This document shows, in pieces, positions 26,840 to 39,000 of a stretch of 64,000 bases of DNA; position 1 is the first letter of the stretch; the number at the start of each line of letters is the position of its first letter. The position numbers and the translations under genes were made by a program. The notes beneath the pieces were generated by a model. The model saw nothing but the letters and a program-made list of their open reading frames with translations. It made no database searches and was not told the origin of the DNA. This stretch comes from Ptiloglossa arizonensis (Eukaryota > Arthropoda > Insecta > Hymenoptera > Colletidae), in assembly GCF_051014685.1 (NCBI RefSeq), contig NW_027478883.1:342846-406845 (forward strand). The letters are read 5' to 3'.

Positions 26840-28672
26840 TTCCAAACTGCCATATCTCGCGAACGGATGGACCAATCCGCATAATTTCTGTTGCATCTGA
26901 AAGTGGAAACTCGCCCGATTACAACGGTATATGTACTTTTCCCCTAGGCCGTTCTAGTAATTCTTGTCGAGCATCAGAAATGCGAAAATTTTGAGTTTCT
27001 CAAGCGTTTCTTACCTCCAAACTGCCATATCTCGCGAACGGATTGACCGATCCGCAAAATTTCTATTGTGTCTGAAAGTAGAACCTCGCCGAAATACAAC
27101 GGTATGTGTACTTTTCCCCTAGGCCGTTCTAGTTATGCTTGTCGAGCATCAGAAATGCGAAAATTTTGAGTTTCTCAAGCGTTTCTTACCTCCAAACTGC
27201 CATATCTCGCGAACGGATTGACCGATCCGCAAAATTTCTTTTGTATCTGAAAGTAGAAACTCGCCCAAATACAACGGTATGTGTAGTTTTCCCCTAGGCC
27301 CTTCTAGTTTTTCGTTTCGATCATCAAAACTGCGAAAATTTTGAGTTTCTCAAGCGTTTCTTACCTCCAAACTGCCATATCTCGCGAACGGATGAACCAA
27401 TCCGCATAATTTCTGTTGCATCTGAAAGTAGAAACTCGCCCGATTACAACGGTATGCGTACTTTTCCCCTAGGCCGTTCTAGTTATTCATTTCGAGCATC
27501 AGAACTGCGAAAATTTTGAGTTTCGCAAGCGTTTCTTACCTCCAAACTGCCATATCTCGCGAACGGATTGACCAATCCGCAAAATTTCTGCTGCATCTGA
27601 TAGTAGAAACTCGCCCGATTACAACGGTATGTGTAGTTTTTTCCCCTAGGCCGTTCTAGTTATTCGTTTCGAGCATTAGAACTGTGAAAATTTTGAGTTT
27701 CTCAAGCGTTTCTTACCTCCAAACTGCCATTACCTCGCGAACGGATTGACCAATCCGCAAAATTTCTGTTGCATCTGAAAGTAAAAACACGCCCGATTAC
27801 AACGGTATGCGTACTTTTCCCCTAGGCCGTTTTAGTTATGCTTGTCGAGCATCAGAACTGCAAAAATTTTGAGTTTCTCAAGCGTTTCTTACCTCCAAAC
27901 AGCCATATCTCGCGAACGGATTGACCAATCCGCAAAATTTCTGTTGCATCTGAAAGTAGAAACTCACCCGATTACAACGGTATGTTTACTTTTCCCCTAG
28001 GCCACTCTAGTTATTCATTTCGAGAATCAGAACTGTGAAAATTTTGAATTTCTCAAGCGTTTCTTACCTCCAAACTGCCATATCTCGCGAACGGATTGAC
28101 CAATCCGCAAAATTTCTGTTGCACCAGAAAGTAGGAACACGCCCGATTACAACGGTATGCGTACTTTACCCCTAGGCAGTTCTAGTTATTCATTTCGAGC
28201 ATCAGAACTGCGAAAATTTTGAATTTCTCAAGCGTGTCTTACCTCCAAACAGCCATATCTCGCGAACGGATTGACCAATACGCAAAATTTCTGTTGCATC
28301 TGAAAGTAGAAACTCACCCGATTACAACGGTATGTGTACTTTTCCCCTAGGCCACTCTAGTTATTCATTTCGAGCATCAGAACTGCGAAAATTTTGAATT
28401 TCTCAAGCGCTTCTTACCTCCAAACTGCCATATCTCGCGAAAGGATTGACCAATCCGCAAAATTTCTGTTGCATCTGAAAGTAGTAACTCGCCCGATTAC
28501 AACGGTATGTGTTCTTTTCCCCTAGGCCGTGGTAGTTATTCGTTTCGAGCATCAGAACTGCGAAAATTTTGAGTTTCTCAAGCGTTTCTTACCTCCAAAC
28601 TGCCATATCTCGCGAACGGATTGACTAATCCGCAAAATTTCTGTTGCATCTGAAAGTAGAAACTCGCCCGAT
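26840..28672. repeat. 11-monomer HOR unit, copy 4, broken about 95 bases before completion
   Basis: It follows copy 3 through the 177-bp monomer at 27627, the 176-bp monomer near 27730 and CCGTGGTAG near 28530. Private changes are TATGTTTAC near 27982 and CAAGCGTGTCTTACC near 28229. It ends near 28672, where the other copies read CGATAACAACGGTATGTATAC and this one reads CGATTACAACGGTATGCGCAC. That switch marks the right edge of the 11-mer domain. Confidence 0.9.
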
Positions 28673-29245
28673 TACAACGGTATGCGCACTTTTCCCCTAG
28701 GCCGTTCTAGTTATTCGTTGCGAGCATCGGAACTGCGAAAATTTTGAGTTTCTCAAGCGTTTCTTACCTCCAAACTGCCATATCTCGCGAACGGATTGAC
28801 CAATCCGCAAAATTTCTGTTGCATCTGAAAGTAGAAACTCACCCGATTACAACGGTATGTGTACTTTTCCCCTAGGCCACTCTAGTTATTCATTTCGAGC
28901 ATCAGAACTGCGAAAATTTTGAATTTCTCAAGCGCTTCTTACCTCCAAACTGCCATATCTCGCGAAAGGATTGACCAATCCGCAAAATTTCTGTTGCATC
29001 TGAAAGTAGTAACTCGCCCGATTACAACGGTATGTGTTCTTTTCCCCTAGGCCGTGGTAGTTATTCGTTTCGAGCATCAGAACTGCGAAAATTTTGAGTT
29101 TCTCAAGCGTTTCTTACCTCCAAACTGCCATACCTCGCGAACGGATGGACCAATCCGCATAATTTCTGTTGCGTCTGAAAGTAGAACCTCGCCGAAATAC
29201 AACGGTATGTGTACTTTTCCCCTAGGCCGTTCTAGTTATGCTTGT
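28673..29245. repeat. HOR junction segment with a 3-monomer duplication
   Basis: After the 11-mer domain, three monomers (about 28313-28540) are re-used at an offset of 525 bases: CTCACCCGATTAC, CCACTCTAG, AATTTCTCAAGCGCTTC and GCGAAAGGATTG with CCGTGGTAG. The first monomer (TATGCGCAC, TTGCGAGCATCGGAAC) matches 56680 onward at an offset of 27,999 bases, 160 monomers less the single deleted base near 50675. A CCATACCTCGCG monomer is near 29128. The segment therefore contains sequence types from both neighbouring HOR families. Confidence 0.72.
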
Positions 29246-30899
29246 CGAGCATCAGAAATGCGAAAATTTTGAGTTTCTCAAGCGTTTCTTACCTCCAAAC
29301 TGCCATATCTCGCGAACGGATTGACCGATCCGCAAAATTTCTGTTGCGTCTGAAAGTAGAACCTCGCCGAAATACAACGGTATGTGTACTTTTCCCCTAG
29401 GCCGTTCTAGTTATGCTTGTCGAGCATCAGAAATGCGAAAATTTTGAGTTTCTCAAGCGTTTCTTACCTCCAAACTGCCATATCTCGCGAACGGATTGAC
29501 CGATCCGCAAAATTTCTTTTGCATCTGAAAGTAGAAACTCGCCCAATTACAACGGTATGTGTACTTTTCCCCTAGGCCACTCTAGTTATTCGTTTCGAGC
29601 ATCAGAACTGCGAAAATTTTGAGTTTCTCAAGCGTATCTTACCTCCAAACTGCCATATCTCGCGAACGGATTGACCAGTCCGCAAAATTTCTGTTGCATC
29701 TGATAGTAGAAACTCGCCCGATTACAACGGTATGTGTAGTTTTCCCCTAGGCCGTTCTAGTTGTTCGTTTCGAGCATTAGAACTGCGAAAATTTTGAGTT
29801 TCTCAAGCGTTTCTTACCTCCAAACTGCCATATCTCGCGAACGGATTGACCAATCCGCAAAATTTCTGTTGCATCTGAAAGTAGAAACTCGCCCGATTAC
29901 AACGGTATGCGTACTTTTCCCCTAGGCCGCTCTAGTTATTCGTTTGGAGCATCAGAACTGCGAAAATTTTGAGTTTCTCAATCGTTTCTTACCTACAAAC
30001 TGCCACATCTCGCGAACGGATTGACCAATCCGCAAAATTTCTTTTGTATCTGAAAGTAGAAACTCGCCCAATTACAACGGTATGTGTACTTCTCCCCTAG
30101 GCCGTTCTGGTTATTCGTTTCGAGCATCAGAACTGCGAAAATTGTGAGTTGCTCAAGCGTTTCTTACCTACAAACTGCCACATCTCGCGAACGGATTGAC
30201 CAATCCGCAAAATTTCTTTTGTATCTGAAAGTAGAAACTCGCCCAATTACAACGGTATGTGTACTTCTCCCCTAGGCCGTTCTGGTTATTCGTTTGGAGC
30301 ATCAGAACTGCGAAAATTTTGAGTTGCTCAAGCGTTTCTTACATCCAAACTGCCATATCTCGCGAACGGATTGACCGATCCGCAAAATTTCTGTTGCGTC
30401 TGAAAGTAGAACCTCGCCGAAATTCAACGGTATGTGTACTTTTCCCCTAGGCCGTTCTAGTTATGCTTGTCGAGCATCAGAAATGCGAAAATTTTGAGTT
30501 TCTCAAGCGTTTGTTACCTCCAAACTGCCATATCTCGCGAACGGATTGACCGATCCGCAAAATTTCTGTTGCATCTGAAAGTAGAAACTCGCCCGATTAC
30601 AACCGTATGTGTAGTTTTCCCCTAGGCCACTCTAGTTATTCGTTTCGAGCATCAAAACTGCGAAAATTTTGAGTTTCTCAAGCGTTTCTTACCTCCAAAC
30701 TGCCATATCTCGCGAAAGGATTGACCAATCCGCAAAATTTCTGTTGCATCTGAAAGTAGTAACTCGCCCGATTACAACGGTATGTGTTCTTTTCCCCTAG
30801 GCCGTGGTAGTTATTCGTTTCGAGCATCAGAACTGCGAAAATTTTGAGTTTCTCAAGCGTTTCTTACCTCCAAACTGCCATATCTCGCGAACGGATTGA
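29246..30899. repeat. Long-range duplicated block, first copy
   Basis: This block of about 1.65 kb matches 59170-60823 at an offset of 29,924 bases (171 monomers minus one base). Shared order: AGAACCTCGCCGAAATAC, TTCTTTTGCATCTG, AAGCGTATC, GACCAGTCCGC with GATAGTAG, TTGTTCGTTTCGAGC, CCGCTCTAG with CGTTTGGAGC, paired TTTTGTATCTG monomers, AAAATTGTGAG, CGCCGAAATTCAACGG and TTTGTTACC. Two overlapping 63-codon frames at 30084 and 30259 are satellite artefacts. The match ends near 30900, where this copy has GACGAATCC and the other has GACTAATCC. Confidence 0.82.
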
Positions 30900-33058
30900 C
30901 GAATCCGCAAAATTTCTTTTGCACCAGAAAGCAGGAACTCGCCCGATTACAACGGTATGCGTACCTTTCCCCTTGGCCGTTCTAGTTATTCATTTCGAGC
31001 ATCAGAACTGCGAAAATTTTGAGTTTCTCAAGCGTTTGTTACCTCCAAACTGCCATATCTCGCGAACGGATTGACTAGTCCGCAAAATTTCTGTTGCATC
31101 TGAAAGTAGAAACCCGCCCGATAACAAGGGTGTGTTTACTTTTCCCCTAGGCCGTACTAGTTACTCGTTTCGAGCATCAGAACTGCGAAAATTTTGAGTT
31201 TCTCAAGCGTTTCTTACATCCAAACTGCCATATCTCGCGAACGGATGGACCAATCCGCAAAATTTCTGTCGCGTCTGAAAGTAGAACCTCGCCGAAATAC
31301 AACGGTATGTGTACTTTTCTCCTAGGCCGTTCTAGTAATGCTTGTCGAGCATCAGAAATGCGAAAATTTTGAGTTTCTCAAGCGTTTCTTACTTCCAAAC
31401 TGCCATATCTCGCGAACGGATGGACCAATCCGCATAATTTCTGTTGCATCTGTAAGTAGAAACTCGCCCGATTACAACGGTCTGCGCTCTTTTCCCCTAG
31501 GCCGTTCTAGTTATTCGTTGCGAGCATCAGAACTGCGAAAATTTTGAGTTTCTCAAGCGTTTCTTACGTCCAAACTGCCATATCTCGCGAACGGATTGAC
31601 GAATCCGCAAAATTTCTGTTGCACCAGAAAGTAGGAACTCGCCCGATTACAACGGTATGTGTACTTTTCCCCTAGGCCGTTGTAGTTATTCGTTTCGAGC
31701 ATCAGAACTGCCAAAATTTTGAGTTTCTCAAGCGTTTCTTACCTCTAAACTGCCATATCTCGCGAACGGATTGACGAATCCGCAAAATTTCTGTTGCACC
31801 AGAAAGTAGGAACACGCCCGATTACAACGGTATGCGTACTTTTCCCCTAGGCAGTCCTAGTTATTCATTTCGAGCATCAGAACTGCGAAAATTTTGAATT
31901 TCTCATGCGTTTCTTACCTCCAAACTGCCATATCTCGCGAACGGATTGACCAATCCGCATAATTTCTGTTGCATCTGTAAGTAGAAACTCGCCCGATTAC
32001 AACGGTAGGCGCACTTTTCCCCTAGGCCGTTCTAGTTATTCCTTGCGAGCATCAGAACTGCGAAAATTTTGAGTTTCTCAAGCGTTTCTTACCTCCAAAC
32101 TGCCACATCTCGCGAACGGATTGACCAATCCGCAAAATTTCTGTTGCATCTGAAAGTAGAAACTCGCCCAAATACAACGGTATGTGTAGTTTTCCCCTAG
32201 GCAGTCCTAGTTATTCATTTCGAGCATCAGAACTGCGAAAATTTTGAATTTCTCATGCGTTTCTTACCTCCAAACTGCCATATCTCGCGAACGGATTGAC
32301 CAATCCGCAAAATTTCTTTTGTATCTGAAAGTAGAAACTCGCCCGATTACAACGGTATGCGTACTTTTCCCCTAGGCCGTTCTAGTTATACTTGTCGAGC
32401 ATCAGAACTGCGAAAATTTTGAGTTTCTCAAGCGTTTCTTACCTCCAAACTGCCATATCTCGCGAACGGATTGACGAATCCGCAAAATTTCTGTTGCACC
32501 AAGAAGTAGGAACTCGCCCGATTAAAACGGTATGTGTACTTTTCCCCTAGGCCGTTGTAGTTATTCGTTTCGAGCATCAGAACTGCGAAAATTTTGAGTT
32601 TCTCAAGCGTTTCTTACCTCCAAACTGCCATATCTCGCGAACGGATTGACCAATCCGCAAAATTTCTGTTGCATCTGAAAGTAGAAACTCGCCCGATTAC
32701 AACGGTGTGCGTACTTTTCCCCTAGGCCGTTCTAGTTATTCGTTGCGAGCATCAGAACTGCGAAAATTTTGAGTTTCTCAAGCGTTTCTTACCTCCAAAC
32801 TGCCATATCTCGCGAACGGATTGACGAATCCGCAAAATTTCTGTTGCACCAGAAAGTAGGAACTCGCCCGATTACAACGGTATGCGTACTTTTCCCCTAG
32901 GCCGTTCTAGTTATTCATTTCGAGCATCAGAACTGCGAAAATTTTGAGTTTCTCAAGCGTTTCTTACCTCCACACTGCCATATCTCGCGAACGGATTGAC
33001 CGATCCGCAAAATTTCTGTTGCATCTGAAAGTAGAAACTCGCCCAAATACAACGGTAT
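30900..33058. repeat. Mosaic satellite segment; left part matches the window end
   Basis: Bases about 30690-31450 match about 63065-63990 piecewise, with markers CCTTGGCCG, TTTGTTACC, AACAAGGGTGTG, TTCTGTCGCGTCTG and TTTTCTCCTAGG with AGTAATGC. Further right, GGCAGTCCTAG with AATTTCTCATGCG recurs at 31851 and 32201 (350 bases, a dimer), and GACGAATCC with GCACCAGAAAGTAGG and CCGTTGTAG recurs near 31598 and 32473 (875 bases). No longer period is sustained. Confidence 0.7.
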
Positions 33059-36033
33059 GTGTACTTTTCCCCTAGGCCGTTCTTGTTATTCGTTTCGAGC
33101 TTCAGAACTGCCAAAATTTTGAGTTTCCCAAGCGTTTCTTACATCCAAACTGCTATATCTCGCGAACGGATTGACCAATCCGCAAAATTTCTGCTGCATC
33201 TGAAAGTAGAAACTCGCCCGATTACAACGATATTCGTACTTCTCCCCTAGGCCGTTCTGGTTATTCGTTTCGAGCATCAGAACTGCGAAAATTTTGAGTT
33301 GCTCAAGCGTTTCTTACGTACAAACTGCCACATCTCGCGAACGGATTGACCAATCCGCAAAATTTCTGTTGCATCTGAAAGTAGAAACTCGCCCAATTAC
33401 AACGGTATGTGTTGTTTTCCCCTAGACCGTTCTAGTTCTTCGTCTCGAGCATCAGAACTGCGAAAATTTTGAGTTTTTCAAGCGTTTCTTACCTCCAAAC
33501 TGCCATATCTCGCGAACGGATTGACCAATCCGAAAAATTTCTGTTGCATCTGATAGTAGAAACTCGCCCGATTACAACGGTATGTGTAGTTTTCCCCTAG
33601 GCCGTTCTAGTTATTCGTTTCGAGCATTAGAACTGTGAAAATTTTGAGTTTCTCAAGCGTTTCTTACCTCCAAACTGCCATATCTCGCGAACGGATTGAC
33701 CAATCCGCAAAATTTCTGATGCATCTGAAAGTAGAAACTCGCCCGATTACAACGGTATGCGTACTTTTCCCCTAGGCCGTTCTAGTTATGCTTGTCGAGC
33801 ATCAGAACTGCAAAAATTTTGAGTTTCTCAAGCGTTTCTTACCTCCAAACAGCCATATCTCGCGAACGGATTGACCAATCCGCAAAATTTCTGTTGCATC
33901 TGAAAGTAGAAACTCGCCCGATTACAACGGTATGTGTACTTTTCCCCTAGGCCACTCTAGTTATTCGTTTCGAGCATCAGAACTGCGAAAATTTTGAGTT
34001 TCTCAAGCGTATCTTACCTCCAAACTGCCATATCTCGCGAACGGATTGACCAATCCGCAAAATTTCTGTTGCATCTGATAGTAGAAACTCGCCCGATTAC
34101 AACGGTATGTGTAGTTTTCCCCTAGGCCGTTCTAGTTATTCGTTGCGAGCATTAGAACTGCGAAAATTTTGAGTTTCTCATGCGTTTCTTATCTCCAAAC
34201 TGCCATATCTCGCGAACGGATTGACCAATCCGCAAAATTTCTGTTGCATCTGAAAGTAGAAACTCGCGCGATTACAACGGTATGCGCACTTTTCCCCTAG
34301 GCCGTTCTAGTTATTCGTTGCGAGCATCAGAACTGCGAAAATTTTGAGTTTCTCAAGCGTTTCTTACCTCCAAACTGCCATATCTCGCGAACGGATTGAC
34401 GAATCCGCAAAATTTCTATTGCACCAGAAAGTAGGAACTCGCCCGATTACAACGGTATGTGTACTTTTCCCCCAGGCCGTTGTAGTTATTCGTTTCGAGC
34501 ATCAGAACTGCGAAAATTTTGAGTTTCTCAAGAGTTTCTTACCTCCAAACTGACATATCTCGCGAACGGATTGACTAATCCGCAAAATTTCTGTTGCATC
34601 TGAAAGTAGAAACTCGCCCGATAACAACGCTATGTGTACTTTTCCCCTAGGCCGTACTAGTTACTCGTTTCGAGCATCAGAACTGCGAAAATTTTGAGTT
34701 TCTCAAGCGTTTCTTACCTCCAAACTGCCATATCTCGCGAACGGATTGACCAATCCGCAAAATTTCTGTTGCATCTGAAAGTAGAAACTCGCCCGATAAC
34801 AACGGTATGTGTACTTTTCCCCTAGGCCGTACTAGTTACTCGTTTCGAGCATCAGAACTGCGAAAATTTTGAGTTTCTCAAGCGTTTCTTACCTCCAAAC
34901 TGCCATATCTCGCGAACGGATTGACCAATCCGCAAAATTTCTGTTGCATCTGAAAGTAGAAACTCGCCCGATTGCAACGGTATGCGTACTTTTCTCCTAG
35001 GCCGTTCTAGTTATTCCTTGCGAGCATCAGAACTGCGAAAATTTTGAATTTCTCATGCGTTTCTTACCTCCAAACTGCCATATCTCGCGGACGGATTGAC
35101 GAATCCGCAAAATTTCTGTTGCACCAGAAAGTAGAAACTCGCCCAAATACAACGGTATGTGTAGTTTTCCCCTAGGCCATTCTAGTTATTCGTTTCGAGC
35201 ATCAAAAATGCGAATATTTTGAGTTTCTCAAGCGTTTCTTACCTCCAAACTGCCATATCTCGCGAACGGATTGACCAATCCGCAAAATTTCTGTTGCATC
35301 TGAAAGTAGAAACTCGCCCGATTACAACGGTATGCGTACTTTTCCCCTAGGCCGTTCTAGTTATTCGTTGCGAGCATCAGAACTGCGAAAATTTTGAGTT
35401 TCTCAAGCGTTTCTTACATCCAAACTGCCATATCTCGCGAACGGATTGACGAATCCGCAAAATTTCTGTTGCACCAGAAAGTAGGAACTCGCCCGATTAC
35501 AACAGTATGCGTACTTTTCCCCTAGGCCGTTCTAGTTATTCATTTCGAGCATCAGAACTGCGAAAATTTTGGGTTTCTCAAGCGTTTCTTACCTCCAAAC
35601 TGCCATATCTCGCGAACGGATTGACTAATCCGCAAAATTTCTGTTGCATCTGAAAGTAGAAACTCGCCCGATAACAACGGTATGTTTACTTTTCCCCTAG
35701 GCCGTACTAGTTACTCGTTTCGAGCATCAGAACTGCGAAAATTTTGAGTTTCTCAAGCGTTTCTTACTTCCAAACTGCCATATCTCGCGAACGGATGGAC
35801 CAATCCGCATAATTTTTGTTGCATCTGAAAGTAGAAACTCGCCCGATTACAACGCTATGTGTACTTTTCCCCTAGGCCGTTCTAGTTATGCTTGTCGAGC
35901 ATCAGAAATGCGAAAATTTTGAGTTTCTCAAGCGTTTCTTATCTCCACACTGCCATATCTCGCGAACGGATTGACCGATCCGCAAAATTTCTGTTGCATC
36001 TGAAAGTAGAAACTCGCCCAAATACAACGGTAT
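33059..36033. repeat. HOR family E, unit 1 (17 monomers, 2,975 bp)
   Basis: Units of this family were cut at the monomer whose end reads GTACTTTTCCCCTAGG with CCGTTCTTG. Marker order: TGCTGCATCTG with ACGATATTCG, TTACGTACAAACTGCCACA, GTGTTGTTTTCCCCTAGACC, TTCTTCGTCTC, CAAACAGCC, AAGCGTATC, TTTCTCATGCG with TTATCTCC, CGCGCGATTAC, TTCTATTGCACC with CCCCCAGG, AACTGACATATC, GATAACAACGC, CGATTGCAACGG, CGCGGACGG, AAAAATGCGAATATT, ACAGTATGCG, GGGTTTCTC, TATGTTTAC and ATAATTTTTGTTGC. Private changes near 33100-33130 are GAGCTTCAG and TTTCCCAAGC. Confidence 0.78.
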
Positions 36034-39000
36034 GTGTACTTTTCCCCTAGGCCGTTCTTGTTATTCGTTTCGAGCATCAGAACTGCTAAAATTTTGAGTT
36101 TCTCAAGCGTTTCTTACCTCCAAACTTCTATATCTCGCGAACGGATTGACCAATCCGCAAAATTTCTGCTGCATCTGAAAGTAGAAGCTCGCCCGATTAC
36201 AACGATATTCGTACTTCTCCCATAGGCCGTTCTAGTTATGCTTGTCGAGCATCAGAAATGCGAAAATTTTGAGTTTCTCAAGCGTTTCTTACCTCCACAC
36301 TGCCATATCTCGCGAACGGATTGACCGATCCGCAAAATTTCTGTTGCATCTGAAAGTAGAAACTCGCCCAAATACAACGGTATGTGTACTTTTCCCCTAG
36401 GCCGTTCTTGTTATTCGTTTCGAGCATCAGAACTGCCAAAATTTTGAGTTTCTCAAGCGTTTCTTACCTCCAAACTTCTATATCTCGCGAACGGATTGAC
36501 CAATCCGCAAAATTTCTGCTGCATCTGAAAGTAGAAACTCGCCCGATTACAACGATATTCGTACTTCTCCCCTAGGCCGTTCTGGTTATTCGTTTCGAGC
36601 ATCAGAACTGCGAAAGTTTTGAGTTGCTCATGCGTTTCTTACGTACAAACTGCCACATCTCGCGAACGGATTGACCAATCCGCAAAATTTCTGTTGCATC
36701 TGAAAGTAGAAACTCGCCCGATTACAACGGTATGTGTAGTTTTCCCCTAGGCCGTTCTAGTTATTCGTTTCGAGCATTAGAACTGTGAAAATTTTGAGTT
36801 TCTCAAGCGTTTCTTACCTCCAAACTGCCATATCTCGCGAACGGATTGACCAATCCGCAAAATTTCTGTTGCATCTGAAAGTAGAAACTCGCCCGATTAC
36901 AACGCTATGTGTACTTTTCCCCTAGGCCGTTCTAGTTATTCGTTTCGAGCATTAGAACTGTGAAAATTTTGAGTTTCTCAAGCGTTTCTTACCTCCAAAC
37001 TGCCATATCTCGCGAACGGATTGACCAATCCGCAAAATTTCAGTTGCATCTGAAAGTAGAAACTCGCCCGATTACAACGCTATGTGTACTTTTCCCCTAG
37101 GCCGTTCTAGTTATGCTTGTCGAGCATCAGAAATGCGAAAATTTTGAGTTTCTCAAGCGTTTCTTACCTCCACACTGCCATATCTCGCGAACGGATTGAC
37201 CGATCCGCAAAATTTCTGTTGCATCTGAAAGTAGAAACTCGCCCAAATACAACGGCATGTGTACTTTTCCCCTAGGCCGTTCTTGTTATTCGTTTCGAGC
37301 ATCAGAACTGCCAAAATTTTGAGTTTCTCAAGCGTTTCTTACCTCCAAACTTCTATATCTCGCGAACGGATTGACCAATCCGCAAAATTTCTGCTGCATC
37401 TGAAAGTAGAAGCTCGCCCGATTACAACGATATTCGTACTTCTCCCCTAGGCCGTTCTAGTTATGCTTGTCGAGCATCAGAAATGCGAAAATTTTGAGTT
37501 TCTCAAGCGTTTCTTACCTCCACACTGCCATATCTCGCGAACGGATTGACCGATCCGCAAAATTTCTGTTGCATCTGAAAGTAGAAACTCGCCCAAATAC
37601 AACGGTATGTGTACTTTTCCCCTAGGCCGTTCTTGTTATTCGTTTCGAGCATCAGAACTGCCAAAATTTTGAGTTTCTCAAGCGTTTCTTACCTCCAAAC
37701 TTCTATATCTCGCGAACGGATTGACCAATCCGCAAAATTTCTGCTGCATCTGAAAGTAGAAACTCGCCCGATTACAACGATATTCGTACTTCTCCCCTAG
37801 GCCGATCTGGTTATTCGTTTCGAGCATCAGAACTGCGAAAATTTTGAGTTGCTCAAGCGTTTCTTACGTACAAACTGCCACATCTCGCGAACGGATTGAC
37901 CAATCCGCAAAATTTCTGTTGCATCTGAAAGTAGAAACTCGCCCAATTACAACGGTATGTGTTGTTTTCCCCTAGACCGTTCTAGTTCTTCGTCTCGAGC
38001 ATCAGAACTGCGAAAATTTTGAGTTTTTCAAGTGTTTCTTACCTCCAAACTGCCATATCTCGCGAAAGGATTGACCAATCCGCAAAATTTCTGTTGCATC
38101 TGATAGTAGAAACTCGCCCGATTACAACGGTATGTGTAGTTTTCCCCTAGGCCACTCTAGTTATTCGTTTCGAGCATCAGAACTGCGAAAATTTTGAGTT
38201 TCTCAAGCGTATCTTACCTCCAAACTGCCATATCTCGCGAACGGATTGACCAATCCGCAAAATTTCTGTTGCATCTGATAGTAGAAGCTCGCCCGATTAC
38301 AACGCTATGTGTACTTTTCCCCTAGGCCGTACTAGTTACTCGTTTCGAGCATCAGAACTGCGAAAATTTTGAGTTTCTCAAGCGTTTCTTACCTCCAAAC
38401 TGCCATATCTCGCGAACGGATTGACCAATCCGCAAAATTTCTGTTGCATCTGAAAGTAGAAACTCGCCCGATAACAACGGTATGTGTACTTTTCCCCTAG
38501 GCCGTACTAGTTACTCGTTTCGAGCATCAGAACTGCGAAAATTTTGAGTTTCTCAAGCGTTTCTTACCTCCAAACTGCCATATCTCGCGAACGGATTGAC
38601 CAATCCGCAAAATTTCTGTTGCATCTGAAAGTAGAAACTCGCCCGATTGCAACGGTATGCGTACTTTTCTCCTAGGCCGTTCTAGTTATTCCTTGCGAGC
38701 ATCAGAACTGCGAAAATTTTGAATTTCTCATGCGTTTCTTACCTCCAAACTGCCATATCTCGCGGACGGATTGACGAATCCGCAAAATTTCTGTTGCACC
38801 AGAAAGTAGAAACTCGCCCAAATACAACGGTATGTGTAGTTTTCCCCTAGGCCATTCTAGTTATTCGTCTCGAGCATCAAAAATGCGAATATTTTGAGTT
38901 TCTCAAGCGTTTCTTACCTCCAAACTGCCATATCTCGCGAACGGATTGACCAATCCGCAAAATTTCTGTTGCATCTGAAAGTAGAAACTCGCCCGATTAC

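Noticed and set aside
19290..28672. Assembly artefact as the explanation of near-identical HOR copies
   Set aside because: Copies differ by private variants (for example TATGTTTAC near 27982 and CAAGCGTGTC near 28229) and share nested changes, as expected of true copies. Copy number could still be misassembled, which only spanning reads can settle.
33086..33277. Reverse-strand open frame of 63 codons
   Set aside because: It exists only because a few substitutions (for example TTTCCCAAGC and GAGCTTCAG) remove stops in this one monomer pair. Other copies are closed in this frame, and nothing suggests a reverse-strand gene.
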